Shown: piece by piece, positions 1 through 7,507 of the stretch
Numbering within the stretch: the first letter of the stretch is position 1
How the letters are laid out: each line of letters begins with the position of its first letter
Origin: Nitrospirota bacterium
Lineage (GTDB): Bacteria > Nitrospirota > JACRHJ01
NCBI GenBank assembly: GCA_016212105.1
Contig: JACRHJ010000024.1
Span: 1 to 64,000 of the forward strand
Length of the DNA: 64,000 bases
Reading direction: 5' to 3'
Notes under the pieces: model-generated
What the model was told of the DNA's origin: nothing
Databases searched by the model: none
Seen by the model: the letters and a program-made list of their open reading frames with translations, nothing else
Translations under genes and position numbers: made by a program

Positions 1-487
1 CGACTATCTCCGCGCCGGTGAAGTCCACGCCCTCGCGGTCGAGCATCTCTATGCAGGCCGCGGCGGTCGCGGGCGGGAAGCCCGGCTCGCCCAAGGCTAT
101 CTTGCCCATGTTGTACGGGTGGAAGCAGTCTATGTCCTTGTTCACGTCGATCGAGTTGATGATCGCGGAGTCCGATATCTGCGCCGGGAACGGCCTGAGC
201 GGGAGCATGCCGGAGCAGGACTTGTCCGCGTTCAGCCTCCTGACCTCTTCGACGACCTGCTCCTCAGTCGCGTCGGCGGCGGGGTTGCAGTTGATATAGT
301 TGAAGCCGACCTCGGCGCAGTTCTTCTCGACCTGGCCCCTGTACATCTTCGCGCCAAAGTTGTCGCCGACCAGTATCGTCGCTATGCCGGGGACGATGCC
401 CTTCGCCTTCAGGGCCTCGACCTCCGCGATTATCTCCTTCTTTATCTCTTCCATTATCTTGTTGCCGTCGATGATCCTTGCTGACAT
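1..487 (-). CDS. folD: Methylene-THF dehydrogenase FolD, divergent, 3' end cut by window edge
   Basis: The first 162 residues are visible, starting at an ATG at 487; the Rossmann NADP domain lies beyond the window. The opening (SARIIDGNKI), the TILVGDN segment, KDID and FHPYN place it in the FolD family, which oxidises 5,10-methylene-THF and normally also hydrolyses 5,10-methenyl-THF. Two catalytic sites are altered. The YxxxK signature reads Y49-RGQ-V53, so the cyclohydrolase lysine is valine. The VQLPLP loop reads PLRPFP, so its glutamine is leucine. The second Asp of the KDxD motif (D120) is kept. The neighbour is fchA, a separate cyclohydrolase, so I infer a dehydrogenase-only enzyme. Family call is firm; the activity split is inference. 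Confidence 0.85.
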   Translation of the reverse strand, partial: MSARIIDGNKIMEEIKKEIIAEVEALKAKGIVPGIATILVGDNFGAKMYRGQVEKNCAEVGFNYINCNPAADATEEQVVEEVRRLNADKSCSGMLPLRPFPAQISDSAIINSIDVNKDIDCFHPYNMGKIALGEPGFPPATAAACIEMLDREGVDFTGAEIV

Positions 488-525
488 CTGTGATTCTCCT
501 TTCGGGTTGTAATAACTCTTTCCTG

Positions 526-600
526 TCATTCCGAGCGAAGTCGAGGAATCTGCTTTTCATAACACCCCCCAGCCCCCTCTTATCTTAAGAGGGGGAGCAA
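526..600. repeat. Intergenic palindromic repeats between folD and fchA
   Basis: Two members of dispersed families lie side by side. One is the attccgagcgaagtcgaggaatctgc type (recurs near 6482, 8297, 20546, 31548, 45888 and 63663). The other is the ccccagccccctctt-type stretch that pairs with an agaggggg segment. No coding potential is seen. Confidence 0.7.
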
Positions 601-616
601 GAGGTGTGGGGCTTCC

Positions 617-1243
617 CTACCCTATCTTGTCATATGTTATCTTGAGCACCTTCTCCTTGAGCGTCTCGACCTCTATCATCATCGCCTGCATGCGTTTCCA
701 CTTGTCGGCGACGTAGGGCTCGTCCTTTATCGAGACGAGGTTGATGCGGACGTTCAGCGCGGCGGCTTGGACGGCGGACTCGGCGAACAGAACCGCGACG
801 CCCGCGTCCGATACCGCGCCCTTGTTGCCCTTCTCGGCGGCGGTCAGGCTCAGGCGTGCGACTTCGAGAGACTTCTGGCCGATAGCGAACGGGACCTCGG
901 TCGCGGCCTTCAGGCCTTCCTGAATCTTCGCTGAGCGCACCGCCTTCTCCTCGTCCGTCTCCTTGGGGAGCTTGTACGCGGCGGACGCGGCGGCGAAGGC
1001 CTCGGTGTCCTCCTGCAGGAGCCTCTGGAGGTCGGCGCGGATCGCTTCGGAGTCGTCCCTGAGCTTCTGGATGTCGGCCTCGACGTCCGCGTATTTCTCC
1101 TTGCCGAGCGTAAGGTAGCAGACCATCCCGACGAGGGCCGCGCCCTCCGCGCCGACAAGGGCGGCAGCGCTGCCGCCGCCCGGCTCCGGCGACTTGGACG
1201 AGAGTTTGTCGAGGAACTGCTGCATGGGTTTTTCCATGTACAT
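617..1243 (-). CDS. fchA: Methenyltetrahydrofolate cyclohydrolase / cyclodeaminase family (FchA)
   Basis: A 208-residue protein of the formiminotransferase-cyclodeaminase family, with the N-terminal glycine-rich SPEPGGGSAAAL signature (about residues 17-28) and an all-helical remainder. In acetogens such stand-alone proteins (FchA) hydrolyse 5,10-methenyl-THF to 10-formyl-THF in the methyl branch of the Wood-Ljungdahl pathway. It lies directly upstream of folD on the same strand, with 129 bp of repeat DNA between them. Possible starts are the ATGs at 1243, 1237 and 1219; an AAAGGGG lies upstream of the first. A histidine-utilisation role is less likely because no formiminotransferase domain or hut genes are present. 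Family call is firm. Confidence 0.9.
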   Translation of the reverse strand: MYMEKPMQQFLDKLSSKSPEPGGGSAAALVGAEGAALVGMVCYLTLGKEKYADVEADIQKLRDDSEAIRADLQRLLQEDTEAFAAASAAYKLPKETDEEKAVRSAKIQEGLKAATEVPFAIGQKSLEVARLSLTAAEKGNKGAVSDAGVAVLFAESAVQAAALNVRINLVSIKDEPYVADKWKRMQAMMIEVETLKEKVLKITYDKIG

Positions 1244-1793
1244 TGGCTTGGTACCCCTTTCGGTATATATATTTCTGGTGAATTATACGGTTATCCGGCC
1301 ATTAACAGCAAGCAGTGGCCGTTGGCTGGCACGGTCTTATGTTTGAACTGAGGAATTTAGCATAAATGGCGGGGGAGGTCAAGGGAAAAGGGGGAGGATT
1401 AGAAAGAGTGCTTTTGAAATCTAAACCTCTTGTATACTCTTGAGCGCAACAACCTGAATAGCATATGAGCATGAGGTGGTTTACGAGGCTTACAAACGGA
1501 TTCTCGAAGAAATATTGAAAACTTTGATATGGCTGCAGGCCTTTATTTCATGCACTAAAACTTTGCAAGGATTCATACGTCGTTTAGGGTAACACAGGCA
1601 ATGGACGCGGGAATACCAGACTACATATATAGCTTGGAAGAAATAACAGGATAGTTAGATTAATATTGACTTCTGATTATTCTGTTGTATAATTTCCATT
1701 AAGGGTAGCAGTACCATCATTGCAGAATAGAGGTCGCTAATGTTAAAACCAAAACCAGGCGGTACTAAATAAGAAAATAGGCGATAATATCGC
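1244..1793. other. AT-rich gene-free stretch
   Basis: About 550 bp upstream of fchA without a convincing gene on either strand. Base composition is clearly more AT-rich than the flanking C1 and ileS genes and continues into the next gene. It holds a good plus-strand sigma-70-like promoter (1666-1693) and ends in a perfect hairpin (1772-1802). Otherwise I see nothing recognisable. Confidence 0.5.
1666..1693 (+). promoter_or_regulatory. Sigma-70-like promoter pointing at a hairpin
   Basis: TTGACT at 1666-1671, 16-bp spacer, TATAAT at 1688-1693. There is no plus-strand gene downstream before the bidirectional terminator at 1772-1802, only a 10-codon ATG frame at 1740. It could drive a transcript of about 100 nt. 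Confidence 0.45.
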
Positions 1794-1802
1794 CTATTTT
1801 CT
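1772..1802. terminator. Bidirectional hairpin terminator
   Basis: Perfect 14-bp inverted repeat: arms 1772-1785 and 1789-1802 with a 3-nt loop. The core TAGGCGAT/ATCGCCTA is flanked by an A-tract on one side and a T-tract on the other, so it can end transcription from both directions. It overlaps the stop codon of the minus-strand gene. Confidence 0.7.
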
Positions 1803-2624
1803 AGGAAACAACCTAATACATTCATCGTAGAATCTCCTGAACTCTTCTACCTCTGTACTTTCTCTTATTTCCTGCTCTGCAATTTTGCTTCCATAAACAT
1901 CATAGATTTCTGTCCATTTCTTCCTATCCTCAGGATGATTCGACATCTTCATTATGACATAAAGATAATTATCGACTAAATCTAAATTGTCATGCCTTTT
2001 CCCCGCTTCTAAACCGCGTGTTACCAATTCAATGGCTTCTCCAATTTTATCGCTCCTGTTGGCTTCAGCATAAAAATACGCTAAGTTACTACTATATTTT
2101 GCTAATGGGTAATCGTGTTTTCCATTACCGTTAACCCTCTTCAAAAATGAAATTGCTTCTTGTTCGTTCTCAATCGCCAGCAGGTATCTGCCTGACTCCC
2201 ATTCTTGAATTGCCTCTCTATCACGCTGTGCTGCAATTATAGGATAATGTTCACCTTGAATTTCATCTTGTAATTTCTTTATACCATCAATTTTTTGCTG
2301 TAAATCTCTTTTAATTATAATTCCCCAAAGTGCCGCACTGGCAACCAACAATGCTATAACCGAAACCAACATGCCAAGAACCCAATTGGGAGCGGCAAGA
2401 TTCTTTTCAGAGATTTCTAGCAACTTCCTTGAAGCAGATGATTCGGCGGTCATCTCGGGGAGCTTGTTGTTGATACTGGTAATGTTGGCTTGAATATGTT
2501 GTATCTGCAACTCTAATTGATCATTTTGAGAAAGAAGGCTTTCGATAGTTCTCTGTCCATCATCAGCTAATGCACAATTAATAGATAATAGAATGAACAC
2601 CAAGACTATCAGTATATACTTCAT
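1794..2624 (-). CDS. Exported/membrane-anchored TPR-like protein, unknown role
   Basis: A 276-residue protein starting at the ATG at 2624, chosen because AAGGAGG sits 6 nt upstream; a longer reading to 2651 lacks such a site. It opens with a signal sequence (KYILIVLVFILLSINCALA). A coiled-coil stretch follows (about 25-65), then one transmembrane helix (VLGMLVSVIALLVASAALWG). The C-terminal half is helical and TPR-like, with alternating ALxxY/AxxF positions (about 140-260). I do not recognise the family. Codon use is far more AT-rich than the neighbours (many AAA, ATT and TTT codons), which suggests acquisition. It has its own promoter and terminator, so it is probably monocistronic. Confidence 0.75.
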   Translation of the reverse strand: MKYILIVLVFILLSINCALADDGQRTIESLLSQNDQLELQIQHIQANITSINNKLPEMTAESSASRKLLEISEKNLAAPNWVLGMLVSVIALLVASAALWGIIIKRDLQQKIDGIKKLQDEIQGEHYPIIAAQRDREAIQEWESGRYLLAIENEQEAISFLKRVNGNGKHDYPLAKYSSNLAYFYAEANRSDKIGEAIELVTRGLEAGKRHDNLDLVDNYLYVIMKMSNHPEDRKKWTEIYDVYGSKIAEQEIRESTEVEEFRRFYDECIRLFPRK

Positions 2625-2654
2625 CAACGTCCTCCTTGAATTTGACCGCAACTT

Positions 2655-2683
2655 AGATTAATGTTTGTTAAAGCTTTAGTCAA
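2655..2683 (-). promoter_or_regulatory. Probable promoter of the exported TPR-like gene
   Basis: Read on the minus strand: TTGACT (2683-2678), 17-bp spacer, TAATCT (2660-2655). This lies about 30 nt upstream of the start at 2624. The -10 is imperfect. Confidence 0.4.
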
Positions 2684-2741
2684 GCAATAAATCATTAGTA
2701 GATTTCCCATCCGAACCCCATCCCCCGCCCCTCAATCCTCC

Positions 2742-2771
2742 TTGACACCGCACCCCCGCGGGTGGTATCAT
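2742..2771 (+). promoter_or_regulatory. ileS promoter
   Basis: TTGACA at 2742-2747, 18-bp spacer, TATCAT at 2766-2771. The leader to the ileS ATG would be only about 33 nt, which leaves no room for a T-box. Confidence 0.6.
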
Positions 2772-2810
2772 GCCAAGTTCATAATTATCCCAAAGTTATC
2801 GAGGACGTTA

Positions 2811-5660
2811 ATGGAATACAAGGACACACTAAACCTGCCTAAGACAGATTTCCCGATGAAGGCGAACCTCGCCGTCCGGGAGCTGGATTTCCTGAAGTTC
2901 TGGAAGGAGAAGGACATATACGCCCAGCTCGTGGCCCGGGGCAAGGACCGCCCCAGCTATATCCTCCACGACGGCCCGCCCTACGCGAACGGCCACATCC
3001 ACATCGGCCACGCGCTGAACAAGATACTAAAGGACATCATAGTCAAGTCCAAGACGATGCAGGGGAGCTGCGCGCCGTACGTGCCCGGCTGGGACTGCCA
3101 CGGACTCCCGATAGAGCTCCAGGTGGACAAGGACTTGAAGGGCAAGAAGGAGACGATGCCGCCCGGCGAGTTCCGCAAATACTGCCGCGAGTACGCCGCG
3201 AAGTTCGTCGAGATCCAGAAAGAGGAGTTCGTCCGCCTGGGCGTCCTGGGCGACTGGGACAACCCGTACCTGACCATGCACTACCCGTACGAGGCCGCGA
3301 CGGTGCGCGAGTTCGGACGCTTCGTCGGCAACGGCGGCGTGTTCAAGGGCAAGAAGCCGATACACTGGTGCGCCTCCTGCGTCACCGCGCTGGCCGAGGC
3401 GGAGGTCGAGTACGCCGACCACGGCTCGCCGTCTGTCTTCGTCAAGTTCGCGCTGGACGGGTCGCTCGCCAGCTTCGCGGACAGGAACCCGAAGGCCGCG
3501 GATACAGTAAAGAAGCTCAACGATGCCGCAAAGGGCAAGCCCGTCAACGCGGTCATATGGACGACCACGCCCTGGACGCTCCCGGCGAACCTCGCGCTCT
3601 CGGTGCATCCGGAGTTTACGTACCTGCTCGTTGAGGCAAACGGCAGCGAGACAGACATCGGCCTCCTTATAGTCGCGGCCGACCTGGCCGACGGATGCAT
3701 GAAGGCGTTCGGGGCAGCTGGGTACGAGACGCTTCTGACGCTCAAGGGCTCCGACCTCGAAGGCATAAACTTCAGGCACCCGTTCATAGACAGGCTCTCG
3801 CCTGTCCTCGTCGGCGAGCACGTCACGCTGGAGGCCGGAACCGGCATAGTCCACACCGCGCCCGGACACGGTCAGGAGGACTACGAGGTCGGCCTCAAGT
3901 ACGGGCTGGAGATATACACGCCGGTCGACGACAAGGGCAAGTTCATGCCTGAGGTCGAAGGCTTCGCGGGCCAATATGTTTTCAAAGCAAATGATGCAAT
4001 TATAGAAAGACTCCGTGAGTCCGGCGCGCTGCTGCACACGGAGAAGCTAACGCACTCGTACCCGCACTGCTGGCGGTGCAAAAACCCGGTTCTGTTCCGC
4101 GCGACCGAGCAGTGGTTCATCTCGATGGAGCGAAACGACCTGCGGAAGAACGCGCTGGAGTACATAGACAAGGTCAACTGGATGCCGGGCTGGGGCCGGG
4201 ACAGGATACGCGGGATGGTCGAGAACCGGCCGGACTGGTGTATATCGCGCCAACGCGCCTGGGGCGTCCCCATCACGATATTCTACTGCGAGTCCTGCGG
4301 CGAGCGGCTGATGGACGAAGGTCTTGTCGAGCATGTCGCGGACCTGATGGAAGAGGCCGGCGCGGACATATGGTTCACCCGCGAGGCCTCCGAGCTTATG
4401 CCCGCGGGGACGAAATGCCCCAAGTGCGGCGGGTCAGACTTCGGCAAGGAGAACGACATACTCGACGTCTGGTTCGACTCCGGCGTCAGCCAGGCGGCGG
4501 TGCTCAAGAAGCGGCCGGAGCTTTCATGGCCGGCGGACATGTACCTCGAAGGCAACGACCAGCACCGCGGCTGGTTCCAGTCGTCGCTGCTCACCTCGGT
4601 CGGCACCGTCGGTGTCGCGCCGTACAAGGGAGTGCTCACGCACGGCTTCACGGTTGACGGGCAAGGCAAAAAAATGTCCAAGTCCAAGGGCAACGTCGTG
4701 GCGCCGGAGAAGGTCATCAACCAGTACGGGGCGGAGATACTCAGGCTCTGGGTCTCGGCGTCGGACTATACAGAAGACATACGCATCTCGGACGAGATAC
4801 TCAAGAGGCTTTCGGAGGCGTACAGGCGCATAAGGAACACCGCGCGCTACATCCTCGGAAACCTGAGCGACTTCGACCCGGCCAAGGATGCGGTGCCGTA
4901 TGACAGGATGGACGAACTCGACCGCTGGGCCCTGCACCGCTTCCAGGCGCTGAACGTGCGCATCCGGAAGGCCTACGACGACAACGAGTTCCACATGATA
5001 TACCACAGCCTTCACAACTTCTGCTCGGTGGACCTGAGCGCGTTCTACCTGGACGTCCTGAAGGACAGGCTGTACACCTCGAAGCCGGGCTCGGACTTGC
5101 GCCGCTCGGCCCAGACCGCGATGTTCGAGATACTCTCCGGGATGACGCGCCTCATGGCTCCGGTGCTCTCCTTCACGGCGGAGGAGGTCTGGTCGTACAT
5201 GCCGGCGTACTCTGGCAAGGAGGAGAGCATATTCCTCGCTGAATTCCCGGAGATGCACGAGAACTGGACGGACGAGGCCCTCGCGGCCCGCTGGGACAGT
5301 ATCCTCGCCGTACGCGGCGAGGCGTCGAAGGTGCTTGAGAAGCTCCGCGCGGACAGGGTAATAGGCCATTCGCTTGACGGCAAGGTCGATTTGTACCTCG
5401 ACGGCGAGGTCTACGACCTCCTGAACGGCTACGCGGCCGAGCTTGCGGGGTTGTTCATCGTCTCGACTGTGAGCCTGCACCCGGCGTCCGATGCCCCCGC
5501 CGACGCATATGCCAGCGACATTGTGCCGGGCATAAAGGTCGTCGCATCCGCCGCTGCCGGGGCGAAGTGCGAGAGGTGCTGGTGCATAAAGACGGACATC
5601 GGCGTATCCGCCGCGCACCCGACTCTCTGCGGACGCTGCGCGGCCGTCATGGAGTCCTAA
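2811..5660 (+). CDS. ileS: Isoleucyl-tRNA synthetase
   Basis: Charges tRNA-Ile in the cytoplasm. The 949-residue length is typical of bacterial class I IleRS. The HIGH motif is HIGH at residues 64-67 and the KMSKS motif is at 621-625. Between them is the editing (CP1) region, with the TTTPWTLPAN segment. The C-terminus carries the zinc finger CERCWC ... CGRC expected of the bacterial zinc-binding type. The ATG at 2811 is preferred over the upstream in-frame ATG at 2742 because a GAGG lies upstream and the N-terminus (YKDTLNLPKTDFPMKANL) matches the family. lspA follows after 17 nt, a common gene pair. Confidence 0.97.
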   Translation: MEYKDTLNLPKTDFPMKANLAVRELDFLKFWKEKDIYAQLVARGKDRPSYILHDGPPYANGHIHIGHALNKILKDIIVKSKTMQGSCAPYVPGWDCHGLPIELQVDKDLKGKKETMPPGEFRKYCREYAAKFVEIQKEEFVRLGVLGDWDNPYLTMHYPYEAATVREFGRFVGNGGVFKGKKPIHWCASCVTALAEAEVEYADHGSPSVFVKFALDGSLASFADRNPKAADTVKKLNDAAKGKPVNAVIWTTTPWTLPANLALSVHPEFTYLLVEANGSETDIGLLIVAADLADGCMKAFGAAGYETLLTLKGSDLEGINFRHPFIDRLSPVLVGEHVTLEAGTGIVHTAPGHGQEDYEVGLKYGLEIYTPVDDKGKFMPEVEGFAGQYVFKANDAIIERLRESGALLHTEKLTHSYPHCWRCKNPVLFRATEQWFISMERNDLRKNALEYIDKVNWMPGWGRDRIRGMVENRPDWCISRQRAWGVPITIFYCESCGERLMDEGLVEHVADLMEEAGADIWFTREASELMPAGTKCPKCGGSDFGKENDILDVWFDSGVSQAAVLKKRPELSWPADMYLEGNDQHRGWFQSSLLTSVGTVGVAPYKGVLTHGFTVDGQGKKMSKSKGNVVAPEKVINQYGAEILRLWVSASDYTEDIRISDEILKRLSEAYRRIRNTARYILGNLSDFDPAKDAVPYDRMDELDRWALHRFQALNVRIRKAYDDNEFHMIYHSLHNFCSVDLSAFYLDVLKDRLYTSKPGSDLRRSAQTAMFEILSGMTRLMAPVLSFTAEEVWSYMPAYSGKEESIFLAEFPEMHENWTDEALAARWDSILAVRGEASKVLEKLRADRVIGHSLDGKVDLYLDGEVYDLLNGYAAELAGLFIVSTVSLHPASDAPADAYASDIVPGIKVVASAAAGAKCERCWCIKTDIGVSAAHPTLCGRCAAVMES

Positions 5661-5677
5661 CGAAAAAAGCCTTGTCA

Positions 5678-6169
5678 ATGACACTGAAAAGTAAGATAAT
5701 AGTACCTGTGGCGGTTTCGGTCTACGTGCTGGACAGGCTGACGAAGCAGCTCATACTGGACAAGTTCGAGCTCGGGCAGTCGGTAGAGGTCGTAAAGGGA
5801 TACTTTGACATCACCTACGTACAGAACCTCGGGGCGGCCTTCGGGTTCCTCTCGATGCTGGACGGAGGCGTCAGACTCCCGTTCTTCTTCGTCACGACGC
5901 TCCTCGCGCTCGGCCTTCTGGCTTATTTCGTCCGGAAGACCGGCGCTGAGGCGAAGCTCACGCTGGTCTCTCTCGCCATGATTATCGCCGGAGCGGCGGG
6001 CAACCTCACCGACCGGCTGATGTACGGGTACGTAGTGGACTTCATAGACTGGCACGTGGGCATCCACCACTGGCCCGCGTTCAATATCGCCGACTGCGGC
6101 ATAACCGTGGGGATAGCGCTCCTCGGGTACGAGATAATCGTGAAGGGCGAGTCCGCGCTGGGCGGGTGA
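5678..6169 (+). CDS. lspA: Lipoprotein signal peptidase (signal peptidase II)
   Basis: Inner-membrane aspartyl protease that removes signal peptides from diacylglyceryl-modified prolipoproteins. It has 163 residues and four hydrophobic segments. Catalytic aspartates are D112 in GNLTDR and D139 in FNIADCGI, and the VQNLGAAFGF segment is the conserved substrate-side motif. The start at the ATG at 5678 gives the usual length; longer readings in the same frame run back into ileS. No strong Shine-Dalgarno is seen, so translation may be coupled to ileS, 17 nt upstream. Lgt, the preceding enzyme in lipoprotein maturation, is encoded 1.3 kb downstream. Confidence 0.95.
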   Translation: MTLKSKIIVPVAVSVYVLDRLTKQLILDKFELGQSVEVVKGYFDITYVQNLGAAFGFLSMLDGGVRLPFFFVTTLLALGLLAYFVRKTGAEAKLTLVSLAMIIAGAAGNLTDRLMYGYVVDFIDWHVGIHHWPAFNIADCGITVGIALLGYEIIVKGESALGG

Positions 6170-6175
6170 ACGGAT

Positions 6176-6510
6176 TTGGTAGGGGCAGTACCAAGCGAAG
6201 CGCGTGTCGGCCCTTGTCCCCTGTTCGTCATTCCCGCCCGTTCGGCTCCGCTCAGGGCAAGCTCCGGCGGGAATCCATTTCATCCCTCTCCCCTCGCGGG
6301 AGAGGGGCTGGGGTGAGGGGGATAACCGGGCCGACACACTGGTCGGCCCCTACATTATAGGCTTTAACTTCCTGGATTCCCGCCGGAGTTTACCCCGGTA
6401 CGTCTAAAGCCGGGGCGGGGATGACGGAAAAAAGGTTGCGGGCGCAGTGAACTGCGCCCCTACAAGCTAATTAAATACAGGCAGATTCTTCGCTCCGCTC
6501 AGAATGACAA
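6176..6510. repeat. Cluster of dispersed palindromic repeats
   Basis: Several families sit end to end: a taggggc...gtcggccctt unit (6178-6218), a nested cattcccgc...gcgggaatcc unit (6228-6275), a ctctcccctcgcgggagaggg unit (6282-6322), a ggccgacacac...cggcccctac unit (6330-6352), a second cattcccgcc-type unit (6375-6425), a gggcgcagtgaactgcgcccc unit (6440-6463) and an agattcttcgc...agaatgac unit (6482-6510). Each is an imperfect inverted repeat. Confidence 0.75.
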
Positions 6511-6579
6511 CGCAAAGGTCATCTCACGTGTGCGGGTAATCATGCACTAACTGTTATTCAGCCGTAAAGGTCCAGTAAT

Positions 6580-7506
6580 ATGGCAGACATCGAAAAAACG
6601 GAAACAGAAAAAGAAGCCGAAAGGCTTTACAACAAGGCGCTCGACGCGCTCGACGACGGCAACTGGCTGCTCGCGGTACAGCACCTCAAGAGGTGCCTCG
6701 CGGTCGACCCGGAGTACGTCGCCGCGCACCACGAGCTTGCCGACATATTCTTCCACAACAAGCAGTACGCGCCCGCGGAAGAAGAGATAAAGAAGGCCCT
6801 TCTGCTCGACCCCAAGGACCCCGAGGCCAATTTCGCGCTGGGCAACATCTATAACGCTCAAGGGCGTCACACCGACGCGCTCAGGGTGTTCAAGCGCATG
6901 GAGCAGGAGGCGCCGGAGTACGCCCCGGAGCTGTTCTATAACATGGCCGTGGCATATCGGAGCCTCGACAGGCCCGACCTCGCGCTCGACTACTTCTCGC
7001 TCGCCATCGAGGAGGACCCGTCCTACTTCGAGTGTCTTGAGCATATCGGCAAGCTGCACATGGACGCGGGCAGGCTGGAAGACGCGAGAAAGTCCTTCGC
7101 CGAGTACCTCGAGGCAGACCCCGGCAGCATCAACGTACACCACATGCTGGCCATAACGCTCTCCAAGCAGGACCAGTGGAAGCCGGCTATAGCCGAATGG
7201 GAAAAGGTGCTCGCGCTCGCCCCGGATACGGACGAGGCGCTCCGGGAACTCGGCTGGGCGTTCAACATGCAGGGCGACTACGAGAAGTCGGTGGACACCC
7301 TCCACAAGGCGCTCGAGAAGAACCCGCACAACCTCCAGGCAAGGATCGACCTGGGCGCCGTCTTCATGAGCAACCTCAAGTTCGAGGAGGCCATAGCGGA
7401 GTGGGAAAAGGCGCGCGGCGAGGACCCGGCGAACCCCCAGATAAAGAAGTTCCTTTCCGACGCCCAGGCGCTCAAGAAGTCCAGGGAAGCCCAGGGCAAG
7501 GAGTAA
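6580..7506 (+). CDS. Tetratricopeptide repeat protein
   Basis: A 308-residue protein without a signal peptide, built almost wholly of TPR units from about residue 10 to 300. Recurrent features are an alanine or glycine at position 8, and ends such as DPEYVAA, DPKDPEA, DPSYFE and DPGSINVH that mark the junctions of about eight 34-residue repeats. It is probably a cytoplasmic protein-protein adaptor; no catalytic motif is visible. It ends one nucleotide before the lgt start, so the two are co-transcribed. Nothing in the sequence says what the adaptor binds. Confidence 0.85.
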   Translation: MADIEKTETEKEAERLYNKALDALDDGNWLLAVQHLKRCLAVDPEYVAAHHELADIFFHNKQYAPAEEEIKKALLLDPKDPEANFALGNIYNAQGRHTDALRVFKRMEQEAPEYAPELFYNMAVAYRSLDRPDLALDYFSLAIEEDPSYFECLEHIGKLHMDAGRLEDARKSFAEYLEADPGSINVHHMLAITLSKQDQWKPAIAEWEKVLALAPDTDEALRELGWAFNMQGDYEKSVDTLHKALEKNPHNLQARIDLGAVFMSNLKFEEAIAEWEKARGEDPANPQIKKFLSDAQALKKSREAQGKE

Positions 7507-7507
7507 G

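Noticed and set aside
2742-2811. T-box leader upstream of ileS
   Set aside because: The promoter leaves about 33 nt of leader, far too short.
6282-6322. tRNA or rRNA in intergenic hairpins
   Set aside because: The hairpins are dispersed repeats; no cloverleaf or conserved T-loop was found anywhere in the window.
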